A stretch of DNA of 64,000 bases, taken from assembly GCF_031585635.1 (NCBI RefSeq), contig NZ_CP134196.1:1178001-1242000 (forward strand). Reading direction: 5' to 3'. A program made the translations under genes and the position numbers. This document shows, piece by piece, positions 7,999 through 16,826 of this stretch (position 1 is the first letter of the stretch; each line of letters starts with the position of its first letter). This stretch comes from Paraburkholderia sp. FT54. GTDB taxonomy: Bacteria > Pseudomonadota > Gammaproteobacteria > Burkholderiales > Burkholderiaceae. The notes beneath the pieces were generated by a model that was not told the DNA's origin, did not search any database, and saw only the letters and a program-made list of their open reading frames with translations.

Positions 7999-9207
7999 AT
8001 GTCGAACCTGAATTCCTCTTTGCCGCTCGCCGGCGTTCGTGTTCTCGATCTATCACGCGTGCTTGCCGGACCTTGGTGCGGCATGGTGCTCGGCGATCTC
8101 GGCGCGGAAGTCATCAAGGTCGAGCACCCAAAGCGCGGTGACGACACACGCGATTGGGGTTTGCGCGTCGGCGCCACCGAAACGACCTATTTCAACAGTG
8201 TGAACCGCAACAAGCGTTCGGTGTGCCTCGACCTGCAAACCGCCGAGGGGCAACAAATTGCACGCGAGCTGGCGCAGCAGAGCGATGTCGTGATTCAGAA
8301 CTTCAAGTTCGGCGGCGCGGAAAAGCTCGGCCTCGGCTATGAGCGGCTCAAGGAAGGGCGCGAGGATCTCATCTACTGTTCGATCTCCGGCTACGACCGC
8401 CGCGGACCGGAAGCGGCACGTCCCGGCTACGATGTCGTGCTGCAGGGCGAGGCGGGGCTGATGGCGCTCAACGGCGAACGCGATCAGCCGCCGCTCAAAT
8501 TCGGCGTGGCTGCCGTCGACCTGTTCACTGGGATGTACTCCGCGCAGGCAGTGCTCGCTGCACTCTTCGAACGTCGGAAGACCGGCAAGGGACGCCACAT
8601 CGAGATGGCGCTCTTCGATTGCGGCTTGATGATCACCTCGTACTACGGGCTGGAGTCGATGATCATGGGCGAGGACCCGCCGCGCTACGGCAATGCGCAT
8701 CCTTCGATCGTGCCCTACGGCGTTTTCGACGCCGCGGACGGACCGCTCGTCATCGCGGTCGGCACCAACCGCCAGTACGAGCGCTTCTGTCGCGAAGTGA
8801 TCGAACGCCCCGATCTGGTCGACGAGGACCGGTTCCGCACGAACATCGTGCGGGCCGCCAACCGCGAGGTACTCGTGCCCGAACTCAAGCGCGAGATTGC
8901 CAAAAGAAAACGCGAGGTCCTGCTGGAGCGTCTGACCCGGGCCGGCATTCCCTGTGGAGAGGCGCTAGGCCTTCATGAGGCGCTCACTTCGCAGCGCGCG
9001 GCAGAGGCCGGGCTCGTGACGACTTACGCGCATCCCGAGGCCGGCAGCACGCACGTGCTCGCTCCGCCTTACCGCTTCGACGGCGCACGCTTGCCTGTAC
9101 GCAGCACCCCGCCACAACTCGGGGAAGCCACGAACGAGGTTCTCCACTCACTGCTCGGGTTGTCCCACGAACGACTTTCACAACTGAAGGCCGAAGGCGT
9201 CGTCTGA
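7999..9207 (+). CDS. CaiB/BaiF (class III) CoA-transferase family protein
   Basis: 402-residue family III CoA-transferase, which moves CoA between carboxylic acids. 'LAGVRVLDLSRVLAGPW' at residues 10-26 and 'LGAEVIKVEHPKRGDDTR' are the N-terminal family signature; 'GYDVVLQGEAGLMALNG' and the 'RRKTGKGRHIEMALFD' segment follow. As the last intact gene of the cluster it could activate the pathway substrate to its CoA thioester without ATP. Confidence 0.93.
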   Translation: MSNLNSSLPLAGVRVLDLSRVLAGPWCGMVLGDLGAEVIKVEHPKRGDDTRDWGLRVGATETTYFNSVNRNKRSVCLDLQTAEGQQIARELAQQSDVVIQNFKFGGAEKLGLGYERLKEGREDLIYCSISGYDRRGPEAARPGYDVVLQGEAGLMALNGERDQPPLKFGVAAVDLFTGMYSAQAVLAALFERRKTGKGRHIEMALFDCGLMITSYYGLESMIMGEDPPRYGNAHPSIVPYGVFDAADGPLVIAVGTNRQYERFCREVIERPDLVDEDRFRTNIVRAANREVLVPELKREIAKRKREVLLERLTRAGIPCGEALGLHEALTSQRAAEAGLVTTYAHPEAGSTHVLAPPYRFDGARLPVRSTPPQLGEATNEVLHSLLGLSHERLSQLKAEGVV

Positions 9208-9274
9208 CGGTGCATTGCGCCTCACGATTAGAGGATCGTTTCATCAGCCAGCGTGCTTTTTCCAATGCTGTCAC

Positions 9275-10096
9275 CTAGCTCTTCGGCACGCCCGCCGGCG
9301 ACAATCGGCAGGCCTGACCGCGTGCGAGCAATACCCAGATCGTTCTGGCTATCTTGTTCGCGAATGCTACGACGGCGACGTTTGTCCCGCGTCGCGCCTG
9401 AACCTCGTGTATCCATCGGGAACGTTTGTCTGTATGCTTTACGGCTTGCTGAACAACCGACCTCGCGCCGTGTACCAGCAGCATTCGCAGATACCCGTTA
9501 CCGCGGTTCGTAATGCCGAACAGGCGTTCTTTTCCGCCTGAGGAGTGTTGACGTGGCGTCAGGCCCAGCCACGCCGCAAACTGCCGCCCATTTGAAAACC
9601 AGGAGGTGCTTCCGGCCGCAGCGATGACGGCGGTTGCGATCATCGGTCCGACACCCCGGATGTTCTCCAAACGCAGGCTTGCGGGCAATGCCCTGTGCAC
9701 TTGCTGGATCAGCTCGTCATACCGCGCGATCTGCCTGTCGAGCAGTGCAAGTCGCTCGTACATGTCGCGCATCATTGTTCGGGTCAGTCCTGTCATCTCA
9801 TTGTGCTCGTCATCGATAATCGCGGCGAGCTGTGTCCGCACTTTCAGGGGCGTTTGCGCAATGACCACACCGTATTCAGTCAGCAGTCCTTGAATCTGAT
9901 TGATCTGCGCGATGCGGTCCTGCATCAGCAGACTGCGAATGCGGTGCAAGGACTGGATGTCTTGCTGCTAAACGCTGTTGACTGCGACGTAGCGCGTTGT
10001 CGGCCGGGATGCGGCTTCAACAATCGCCTCCGCATCGTTTCGATCGTTCTTCTGGGATTTGACGAACGGCTTGACGAATCGCGGCGCGATAGCCTG
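9275..10096 (-). mobile_element. Broken IS110/IS1111-family transposase
   Basis: Reading on the minus strand, 'RFVKPFVKSQKNDRNDAEAI' near 10087 begins the part of the DEDD domain that remains. The frame is cut by TAG at 9968-9970, where the family has Glu before 'QQDIQ'. It then continues to 9275 with the C-terminal Transposase_20 region ('NIRGVGPMIATAV', 'FAAWLGLTPRQHSSGGKERL', 'ITNRGNGYLR'). The first roughly 90 residues are absent. The element cannot make a full transposase. Confidence 0.85.
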
Positions 10097-10139
10097 GGAT
10101 CTGATGCCATCACGATGCGGCAGTACGGTAGGCAAACGA

Positions 10140-10590
10140 CCGAATATTCCTGATTCTGTCCCAGCGAACCCGGTACGCCGCCGAGGCTGTAAAGGCCCTC
10201 AAAGCTTAGCCCCGCGTTAGTTGGGCTCCGGTACTTGACTGCATTGTTTGTGCGCCTACTGTTGTTGAAGTTGTCGAGATCTGCCGGGTGAGCAGAGTGC
10301 GCGGTGCCAAGATTTGAATCGCCGAACTCAAGTTTGCCAACGTAATCGACCACGCTATCGTATTGCCGGCCTAATGTGATGGTGCCAAGGCGGTCAGTCT
10401 CAAAACCGACGAACGCTTGCCGTCCAAACTCCGCGCCGCCCTGAGCAAGGCGGCCGTTATTCAATTCGAAGCCGTTCTTGAGGACGAACACCGTTCTGAC
10501 GCCACCACCGAGATCCTCCGTTCCGCGCAGCCCCATCGGGAGCTGTTCAGACCAAATGTCCCATCGAGACGAGACTGGGTAGCAACCGGC
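10140..10590 (-). pseudogene. Remnant of a Burkholderia-type general porin
   Basis: The minus-strand frame from 10536 reads 'GLRGTEDLGGGVRTVFVLKN', 'GRQAFVGFETDRLGTITLGR' and 'DNFNNSRRTNNAVKYRSP', which is clear Gram-negative porin (Porin_4) beta-barrel sequence. The preceding 'LNSSRWG' is in another frame, consistent with loss of one G in a G run at the SRWG-LRG junction. The barrel stops after about 130 residues at the transposase remnant. The signal peptide and the C-terminal half are missing. Confidence 0.8.
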
Positions 10591-11039
10591 CGTGGAGGTT
10601 CATTGAGGAACTGCGAGTACGCGCGCGGACCGGTGGCCGCGGGGCTGCACTGCACAACGGGAATTAAAAAAGCCGTCGTTTTGCCAGATGAAGGGCCGGT
10701 TCTTTGGGCGCGCGTCGATGACGCCGAAACAAACCGGCGCCAATAAGCATCGTCTGACCGTCCAGATGATTTTTTGGCTTTCCGAGAGCGCCGCGCACGA
10801 CCTGTCGGCGCAAAAATTTGCGCTTGCCCGATAAATGGGTGGTCGCTGGACATCGGCCACGTTACCCAGCAGGGGTGAGATGTGTCCCAACACACTGGCC
10901 GGCATTAACACTGCTGGCAGAATAAAGGCTTCGATCGTATTGTCCGATAAACCAGCTGGCACACGCACCGCAAGGTGCCATCATCCTTTGCTGCCGCCGC
11001 GTCCATCCTCGCAGAGCAATCACGCGGTGGCAGACGCGA
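10591..11039. other. Intergenic, no supported gene
   Basis: No frame here has recognisable protein similarity. It may hold eroded 5' porin sequence and the region after the beta-propeller gene. Confidence 0.4.
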
Positions 11040-12515
11040 TTATAGCGACTGCACCTGAACTGGAGCCGCCGGCTTGCCCGACACTTGTGGCGCGACCACG
11101 AGGTAGCGGCGCTTGTCACCGGCAGTGCTCGCTCCTGGCGTGACCAGTTCGCGAATCTGGCCGAGCGCATTGACGATCGCCGAGCCGGCCGGATTTGACA
11201 TGAAGGTCGCAAGCACTTGTACGTTACCGGTGCCATCAGGATTATCGGCCAGGCCCAGCACATAGGCCTGCTTCGGTTGCAGGCCGGTGACAGCGGCCTG
11301 GAGAACCTGCACGAGCCCCTGGTCGAACAACGCGACAGTTGTAGGTGCATTTGCGGCGTCCCCCGGCTTGCCCAATCCCACCGGCACCAGTGCAATGTGG
11401 GCACTCTGACCCGCCAGGCCGAGCGGCTGCAGGTTCTGCGTACCATCACCTTTCGGCACCGCATTCGGCACATAGGTAACAGCCTGCGGCGCCTGGCCAA
11501 TGGGGACAGTTGCGATGACCGTGTTGGTCAGTGTGTCGATAGCAATCATCGCATCGGCGTTCTCGAGACCGACATAGATGCGGCTACCGTCACCTGATGG
11601 CCAGAGCCCATGCGGTAAGTTGCCGACAGGAATCGTCGCGATCTGCGAAAAATCGTCGGTTCGAAACACCTTGACAACGTTCAGGCCTCCGACCGTAACG
11701 TACGCGAACGTGCCCTTGGCGTTATGAACGATGTTCACGTGATTCGTGATCGGGCCCGTGTCGAGCGTCCTGAGCAGCGCGAATGGCGGCGTTGCATCGA
11801 ACACCTGGACCTTGCCGACGTCCTTGAGTGTGAACCAGACCTGCTTGCCGTCTGGCGTCGCGACGAGGTCCGGACAGAAGGGGCTGGCCTGCCTGACCGC
11901 GTCGACGATCTTGTGGTCGGCCACGGAAACCACCTCAGTCTCCGGGTTGAAGGACGAGCAGACATAACCATATTTTCCGTCCGGCGAGAAGATCTGCATG
12001 CCGGGGCCAGCCGGAACGGTAATGCGTGTTTTCTCCTCATACGTCCCCCCGTCGAGTACCGCGACGTAGTTTTCACCTCGTACGGTCACCCAGACTTCTT
12101 TTCCATCGGGAGTGAAGAAAGCCTCGTGAGGCGAGCGGCCAACATAGGTGACGTGCTTGACGGCGTTCGTCTGCGTGTCGATGAATGAAACTGAGTTCGA
12201 TCCGATGGAGACAACCGCAATCGTGCGATGGTCCGGTGAGTAACCCATGCCGTGCACAAGCAATTGGCCTTTGTACAACGGACTGAAATTGCCCGGCGAC
12301 GGGTCGCCGAGGCGAATCAGGCCGAGCAGCCTGTTGTCGGCCGGATCGATCACCGACACCGTATTCGAAAACTGTTCTGCCGCGTAAACGCGGTCGTGGT
12401 GGCTTACCGGAATATCCGGATCGGACAACGATCCGGGGGCCTGCCCGGCCCCGGCGAGCTGCGCTGCGGCCAACCCGGCGGCGGACAACACAACGGTGAA
12501 AATTTGGCGTTTCAT
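11040..12515 (-). CDS. Secreted YVTN/YncE-type beta-propeller protein
   Basis: 491 residues with a signal peptide ('MKRQIFTVVLSAAGLAAAQL') and at least five propeller repeats such as 'NTVSVIDPADNRLLGLIRLG', 'SVSFIDTQTNAVKHV', 'YVAVLDGGTYEEKTRI', 'VVKVFRTDDFSQIATI' and 'AMIAIDTLTNTVIATV'. The last 120 residues form a separate domain without obvious family. Of two adjacent ATG codons I take the second (12515), which has AAGGAG at a normal distance. It lies 31 bases after the DUF305 gene, so they form an operon. Function is probably periplasmic; ligand unknown. Confidence 0.88.
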   Translation of the reverse strand: MKRQIFTVVLSAAGLAAAQLAGAGQAPGSLSDPDIPVSHHDRVYAAEQFSNTVSVIDPADNRLLGLIRLGDPSPGNFSPLYKGQLLVHGMGYSPDHRTIAVVSIGSNSVSFIDTQTNAVKHVTYVGRSPHEAFFTPDGKEVWVTVRGENYVAVLDGGTYEEKTRITVPAGPGMQIFSPDGKYGYVCSSFNPETEVVSVADHKIVDAVRQASPFCPDLVATPDGKQVWFTLKDVGKVQVFDATPPFALLRTLDTGPITNHVNIVHNAKGTFAYVTVGGLNVVKVFRTDDFSQIATIPVGNLPHGLWPSGDGSRIYVGLENADAMIAIDTLTNTVIATVPIGQAPQAVTYVPNAVPKGDGTQNLQPLGLAGQSAHIALVPVGLGKPGDAANAPTTVALFDQGLVQVLQAAVTGLQPKQAYVLGLADNPDGTGNVQVLATFMSNPAGSAIVNALGQIRELVTPGASTAGDKRRYLVVAPQVSGKPAAPVQVQSL

Positions 12516-12546
12516 CATTGCTCCTTGGGCATATGGTTCCGCATGT

Positions 12547-13008
12547 TCACTGGCATACCGTCGTGGGCGTCGGGTGGGCGTGTGCGGTCGGGATAGAAGC
12601 GGGCTTTTGCTGGTCCGGAGCGGGCGCCGACGGCGGCAATAGTTGCCCGAGCGCGACGCGCATGGCAGTAATTTCTTGCTGTTGCTCGACGACGATCTCT
12701 TGTGCGATGCGGCGTAATTGTTCGTTGTGTCCATGGCGCAGTTCAGCCTGTGCCATGTCGATGGCGCCTTGATGGTGAGGCACCATCATTGCGACGAAAT
12801 CGCGATCGACGTCGCCAGTCGGCTTTACGGACATGCCGTCCATCATCCTTGTCATAGCGGTATCGTTCTCCGCCAGGAAGGGCGCTTCGTCGGAAGCAGC
12901 GGTTTTCAAACCTGCAGCAAAGGCAGGCGAGTCGCAAAGCGCCGAGATCGTAAGGGCAAAGATGACGCTCAGGACGGTGCGCGTGGTACGCGGAACTGGA
13001 GTTCGCAC
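12547..13008 (-). CDS. DUF305 domain-containing secreted protein
   Basis: 153 residues counted from a GTG at 13008, which has GGGAG seven bases before it. The signal peptide runs through 'VLSVIFALTISALCDSPAFA'. The DUF305 core contains 'DRDFVAMMVPHHQGAIDMAQ', whose His-His pair is thought to bind metal, often copper. A proline-rich tail with 'TAHAHP' follows. It is the first gene of a two-gene operon with the beta-propeller protein; both would be exported. Confidence 0.85.
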   Translation of the reverse strand: MRTPVPRTTRTVLSVIFALTISALCDSPAFAAGLKTAASDEAPFLAENDTAMTRMMDGMSVKPTGDVDRDFVAMMVPHHQGAIDMAQAELRHGHNEQLRRIAQEIVVEQQQEITAMRVALGQLLPPSAPAPDQQKPASIPTAHAHPTPTTVCQ

Positions 13009-13373
13009 GATGATTCTCCCATTGTGAGTCACACGTCTCTCATTGGAGTGCCCTCCCCGAATGAGTCTATTCTGAATGCCCCGCACATTTCAAGGTACGG
13101 AGCCGGACTCCCTACGATGTGGCGCACATCCTATGCACCGAAGCGATGCCTACCAGGCTTCGATCGCACTCATGCTGGTGGAACCAGGCTGTGAACACAT
13201 TCATAAAGGTATGCAAATTGACCGAGGCGGAATAGATAGTATCGTTGCCGTGTTTGCCCATACCCAGCCGACTTGATCGATGCTTCACATGGTAATTACA
13301 GACCCGCCTGATAGATCAAGGATCACGGAGGCGGATGCATCAAGCACGAGAAGCCTCGACGGGCATACCCGGT
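13009..13373. other. Divergent control region, no gene
   Basis: About 365 bases separate the DUF305 and RpiR genes, which point away from each other. No supported frame is present. Both promoters should lie here. Confidence 0.5.
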
Positions 13374-13389
13374 GATAACATTTGTTGTC
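13374..13389. promoter_or_regulatory. Candidate RpiR operator upstream of its own gene
   Basis: GATAACATTTGTTGTC matches the perfect palindrome at 14325-14340 at 14 of 16 positions. It lies 24 bases before the RpiR start, suggesting autoregulation. Confidence 0.55.
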
Positions 13390-13412
13390 AATCCCATCGC
13401 CCGGTACACCGT

Positions 13413-14273
13413 ATGCCCGACAACTTCGACCAGCTCGCCGCCCTGATTCGCGGACGCTTTCCGGAACTCAGTCCGCAATTCCAGATGGGCGCGGCGTTTC
13501 TGCTCGATCATCCCGATGAGGTGGCCGTTTCGTCGATGCGCAAGGTTGCCGAGCGCGCGCAGGTGCAACCCGCGTCGCTCGTGCGGCTGTCGCAGCAGTT
13601 GGGCTTCCCGGGCTGGAACGAATTGCGCGATCTATTCGTCGCGCGCGTGCGCACGCGTCCCGAGCCTTTGACCAGCCGCGCCCGCTCGCTCGTCAAAGGC
13701 CACGCGAAAGATGCGCTCGCGCACGATCTGCTCGTTGCGCATCAGCACAATCTCGAGGTGACGGCCGCGCACAACGCGCGTGTCACCGTCGAAGCGGCCC
13801 GGCTGCTGCGGCGCGCACCGCACGTGCATGTCGCGGGCTTCCGCTCGTGCTATCCCGTCGCGTTCGGGTTCGTCTATGGCTGCCGGCTGTTTCGCTCGAC
13901 CGTCTCGCTGCTGACGGGCGAAGCGGGCACGCTTGAAATGCAGTTGCGCGGCATCGAGCGCGACAGTGCAACCATCGTCGTGAGTTTCGCGCCTTATTCC
14001 GTCGAGGCGGCGCGCGTCGCCGAAGCGGCGCTCGAAAAGGGCAGCAAGTTGATCGCCATCACCGACAGCGCCGTGTCGCCCATCGCGCTGAACGCCGACA
14101 AGGTGCTGATCTTTTCACACGAAAGCCCGTCGTTCTTCCCGTCGCTGGTGGCGGCGACGGCCATTGCCGAATCGCTCGTCGCGCATCTGCTCGCGCTCGA
14201 AGGCACGGACGCCATTCGGCAACTCGAACTTGCCGAACAGTCGTTGCACGCGAAGGGCGCCTACGTGCCCTGA
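13413..14273 (+). CDS. MurR/RpiR family transcriptional regulator
   Basis: 286 residues. Residues 1-77 are the HTH_6 domain ('MRKVAERAQVQPASLVRLSQ') and residues about 120-260 form a SIS sugar-phosphate-binding fold ('VHVAGFRSCYPVAFGF', 'IVVSFAPYSVEAARVAE', 'LIAITDSAVSPIA'). I start at ATG 13413, where the conserved sequence begins; an upstream start would read through the operator. It is followed by three genes on the same strand, the first of which has a promoter carrying the same palindrome, so this is their likely repressor. Confidence 0.93.
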   Translation: MPDNFDQLAALIRGRFPELSPQFQMGAAFLLDHPDEVAVSSMRKVAERAQVQPASLVRLSQQLGFPGWNELRDLFVARVRTRPEPLTSRARSLVKGHAKDALAHDLLVAHQHNLEVTAAHNARVTVEAARLLRRAPHVHVAGFRSCYPVAFGFVYGCRLFRSTVSLLTGEAGTLEMQLRGIERDSATIVVSFAPYSVEAARVAEAALEKGSKLIAITDSAVSPIALNADKVLIFSHESPSFFPSLVAATAIAESLVAHLLALEGTDAIRQLELAEQSLHAKGAYVP

Positions 14274-14322
14274 CGAAACGGCCACCGCGCTGACGACAAC
14301 AGACTGGCAACGTGCATTCTCA

Positions 14323-14352
14323 TTGACAACATATGTTGTCGTGAACTATAAA
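14323..14352 (+). promoter_or_regulatory. Promoter overlapped by a 16-bp RpiR palindrome
   Basis: TTGACA (14323-14328) and TATAAA (14347-14352) are spaced 18 bases, close to the sigma-70 ideal. GACAACATATGTTGTC (14325-14340) is a perfect 16-base palindrome that overlaps the -35 element and spacer, so bound protein would block RNA polymerase. It lies 49 bases before the GTG start of the C45-type gene. Confidence 0.7.
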
Positions 14353-14388
14353 TGCGCATCGCGTGTTGATTGATGGTCGAGGTGTCGT

Positions 14389-15429
14389 GTGTCGAAGCGG
14401 GGTTGGGCGTTGCATCGGATAGCCGGCGAGCCGTATGAAATCGGCAGTCAGCTCGGCGTGCTGGCACGGCCAGTATTCGATGCGTATATGCGACAGAGCG
14501 CGGCCTGGCGCGACGTGCAGAAGTGGCGCGGCCATGCCTTCGTACAGCATCTGCGCGAGGCGGCGCGCGCGCACTTGCCCGACCAGCTGGCCGAGCTCGA
14601 CGGCATGGCCGCGGGTCTGGGCTGGCTCGCGGACGACATTTTCCTTTGGAACTGCCGCGGCGAACTGATTCACAATGCGCCAGACGGTTGCACGACCTTC
14701 GCGGCGTCCCGCAGCGGTGAGACCCTGATCGCGCACAACGAAGACGGCGATCCTTTCCTGCCCGGCAAGGTTTCGATCGTCGACGTACAGCCGAAGGGCA
14801 AGCCGGGCTTCATCAGTTTCTATTACCCCGGTTCGCTGCCCGGTCATACGTTCGCGGCGAACCGCGCGGGCCTCGTGCAGACCATCAACAATCTGCGCAT
14901 CCGTCAGCCCGTGGCAGGCGTGCCGCGCATGATTCTGGCGCGCGCGGTGCTTGACGCACGGACGCTCGACGCAGCCGCGCACATGCTGCGCGACACGCCG
15001 CGGGCGAGCGGCTTTCACCACACACTCGGCGCAGCCGGCGACAGCCGTGTGCTGAGCATCGAGGCCACGGCGATGCGCTGTTCGATCGCTCAGATCGCAC
15101 GCGCGTCGGGGCACGCGAATCACATGGTTCATCCTGGTTGCAACGGCGAAGCGCAGATCGTCACGGATTCGTCGCGCGATCGTCAGGCACGTGTCGCGAC
15201 ATTGCTGGAGCAGCGCGGCACGGATATCGACGGCGACGCGCTCGTCGACATGCTGCGCGACAAGGCGCCGACTGGCTTGCCCATCTATCGCGAAGACCCG
15301 AACGATCCCGATGGCGAAAACACGCTCGCGACAGCGCTGTTCCGCATTCGCGCCGAAGGTGTCGCCTTGCGGGTGCACGCGCAACGCGCCGTCGTATTCG
15401 AAACCTTTATCGCACGCACGGCGGCCTGA
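14389..15429 (+). CDS. C45-type autoproteolytic acyltransferase/hydrolase (Ntn fold)
   Basis: 346-residue protein of the acyl-CoA:6-aminopenicillanate acyltransferase family. These precursors cut themselves before a cysteine that then becomes the N-terminal nucleophile. Cys101 in 'APDGCTTFAA' is the expected nucleophile and 'TLIAHNEDGD' the conserved Asn-Glu-Asp motif. 'GFISFYYPGSLPGHTFAANR' supports the family. No signal peptide, so cytoplasmic. The start is GTG at 14389 with GAGG upstream; nearby ATGs are out of frame. It likely hydrolyses or forms an amide whose amine is then handled by the aminotransferase 32 bases downstream. Confidence 0.85.
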   Translation: MSKRGWALHRIAGEPYEIGSQLGVLARPVFDAYMRQSAAWRDVQKWRGHAFVQHLREAARAHLPDQLAELDGMAAGLGWLADDIFLWNCRGELIHNAPDGCTTFAASRSGETLIAHNEDGDPFLPGKVSIVDVQPKGKPGFISFYYPGSLPGHTFAANRAGLVQTINNLRIRQPVAGVPRMILARAVLDARTLDAAAHMLRDTPRASGFHHTLGAAGDSRVLSIEATAMRCSIAQIARASGHANHMVHPGCNGEAQIVTDSSRDRQARVATLLEQRGTDIDGDALVDMLRDKAPTGLPIYREDPNDPDGENTLATALFRIRAEGVALRVHAQRAVVFETFIARTAA

Positions 15430-15461
15430 CAGCCACCGGCTGCCTCATCGAAGGAAAGCGC

Positions 15462-16787
15462 ATGACTACCGTATTTCACCGCATGCCGAAGCAGACGTTG
15501 CCCGTCGCCGTCAAAGGCGAGGGCATCGAGATCATCGATTCGACGGGCAAGCGTTACATCGACGCATCAGGCGGCGCGGCCGTTTCGTGCCTCGGCCACA
15601 GCAACCAGCGCGTGATCGAGGTGATCAAGCGTCAGGCGCAGGAGCTGCCGTACGCGCATACGTCGTTCTTCACGACACAGCCCGCCGAGGAACTCGCCAG
15701 CTACCTCGTCGATCATGCGCCGCAAGGTCTGGAGCACGTGTATTTCGTGTCGGGTGGGTCCGAAGCAGTCGAGGCCGCGCTGAAACTCGCGCGTCAATAC
15801 TTCGTCGAAGTGGGGCAGCCGCAGCGGCGCCATATCGTCGCGCGCCGTCAGAGCTATCACGGCAATACGCTGGGTGCGCTTGCGATCGGCGGCAATGCAT
15901 GGCGCCGCGAGCCGTTTCTGCCGCTTCTCATCGGCGCGCATCACGTGAGACCGTGCTACGCGTATCGCGAGCAACGCGAGGACGAAACGCAAGAGCAGTT
16001 CGCCCAGCGACTCGCCGACGAACTCGAGCAGAAGCTTCTGGAACTCGGGCCGGACACGGTGGCGGCGTTCGTCGCGGAGACGGTGGTCGGCGCGACGGCG
16101 GGCGCGGTGCCGCCAGTGCGCGAGTATTTCCGCAAGATCCGCACTGTCTGCGATCGCTATGGCGTGCTGCTGATTCTCGATGAAATCATGTCGGGCATGG
16201 GCCGCACGGGCTACCTGTTCGCGTGCGAAGAGGACGGCGTCGCGCCCGACCTGCTGACCATCGCGAAGGGCCTCGGCGCGGGTTATCAGCCCATCGGCGC
16301 GACGCTCGTGAGCGATCGCATCTATCAGGCGATCACGGGCGGCTCAGGCTTCTTCCAGCATGGTCACACGTATATCGGTCACGCGACGGCCTGCGCGGCG
16401 GCGCTCGAAGTGCAACGCGTGATCGCCGACGAGCATCTGCTCGACAATGTGCAAGCGCGCGGCGAACAACTGCGCTCGCTGCTGCGCGAGTACTACGCGC
16501 GGCATCCGCATATCGGCGATGTGCGTGGCCGCGGTCTCTTCGTCGGCGTGGAACTCGTGCAGGATCGCGCGACGAAAACGCCGTTCGATGCGAAACTGAA
16601 GCTACACGCCGCGATCAAGCGCGAGGCGTTCCAGCGTGGGCTGATGGTGTACCCGATGGGCGGCACTGTCGACGGCAAGATCGGCGATCATGTGCTGCTC
16701 GCGCCGCCGTTCATCTGCACGCCGCGCGATATCGAACAGATCGTCAGCCGCCTGACGGACGCGATCCAAGGCGCGCTCGCTGCCTGA
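15462..16787 (+). CDS. Class III aminotransferase (PLP-dependent)
   Basis: 441 residues. 'SGGSEAVEAALKLARQY' (97-113) binds the PLP phosphate, 'SYHGNTLGAL' (131-140) stacks on the ring, Asp240-Glu241 lie in 'LILDEIMSGMGRTG' and Lys269 in 'LLTIAKGLGAGYQPIGA' forms the Schiff base. It transfers an amino group between an omega- or alpha-amine and a keto acid. AAGGAAAG precedes ATG 15462. Position after the C45 protein suggests it deaminates an amine released from an amide. Confidence 0.94.
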   Translation: MTTVFHRMPKQTLPVAVKGEGIEIIDSTGKRYIDASGGAAVSCLGHSNQRVIEVIKRQAQELPYAHTSFFTTQPAEELASYLVDHAPQGLEHVYFVSGGSEAVEAALKLARQYFVEVGQPQRRHIVARRQSYHGNTLGALAIGGNAWRREPFLPLLIGAHHVRPCYAYREQREDETQEQFAQRLADELEQKLLELGPDTVAAFVAETVVGATAGAVPPVREYFRKIRTVCDRYGVLLILDEIMSGMGRTGYLFACEEDGVAPDLLTIAKGLGAGYQPIGATLVSDRIYQAITGGSGFFQHGHTYIGHATACAAALEVQRVIADEHLLDNVQARGEQLRSLLREYYARHPHIGDVRGRGLFVGVELVQDRATKTPFDAKLKLHAAIKREAFQRGLMVYPMGGTVDGKIGDHVLLAPPFICTPRDIEQIVSRLTDAIQGALAA

Positions 16788-16826
16788 TCGAACCTGAACC
16801 CGAGATTCATTCCCGACGAGCTTCCC

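Noticed and set aside
13305..13322. TGATAGATCA as an FNR site
   Set aside because: Half-site spacing is two, not four bases, and it lies outside the low-oxygen island.
14320..15384. Open 354-codon minus-strand frame
   Set aside because: Antisense to the C45-type gene, which has catalytic motifs and a promoter.
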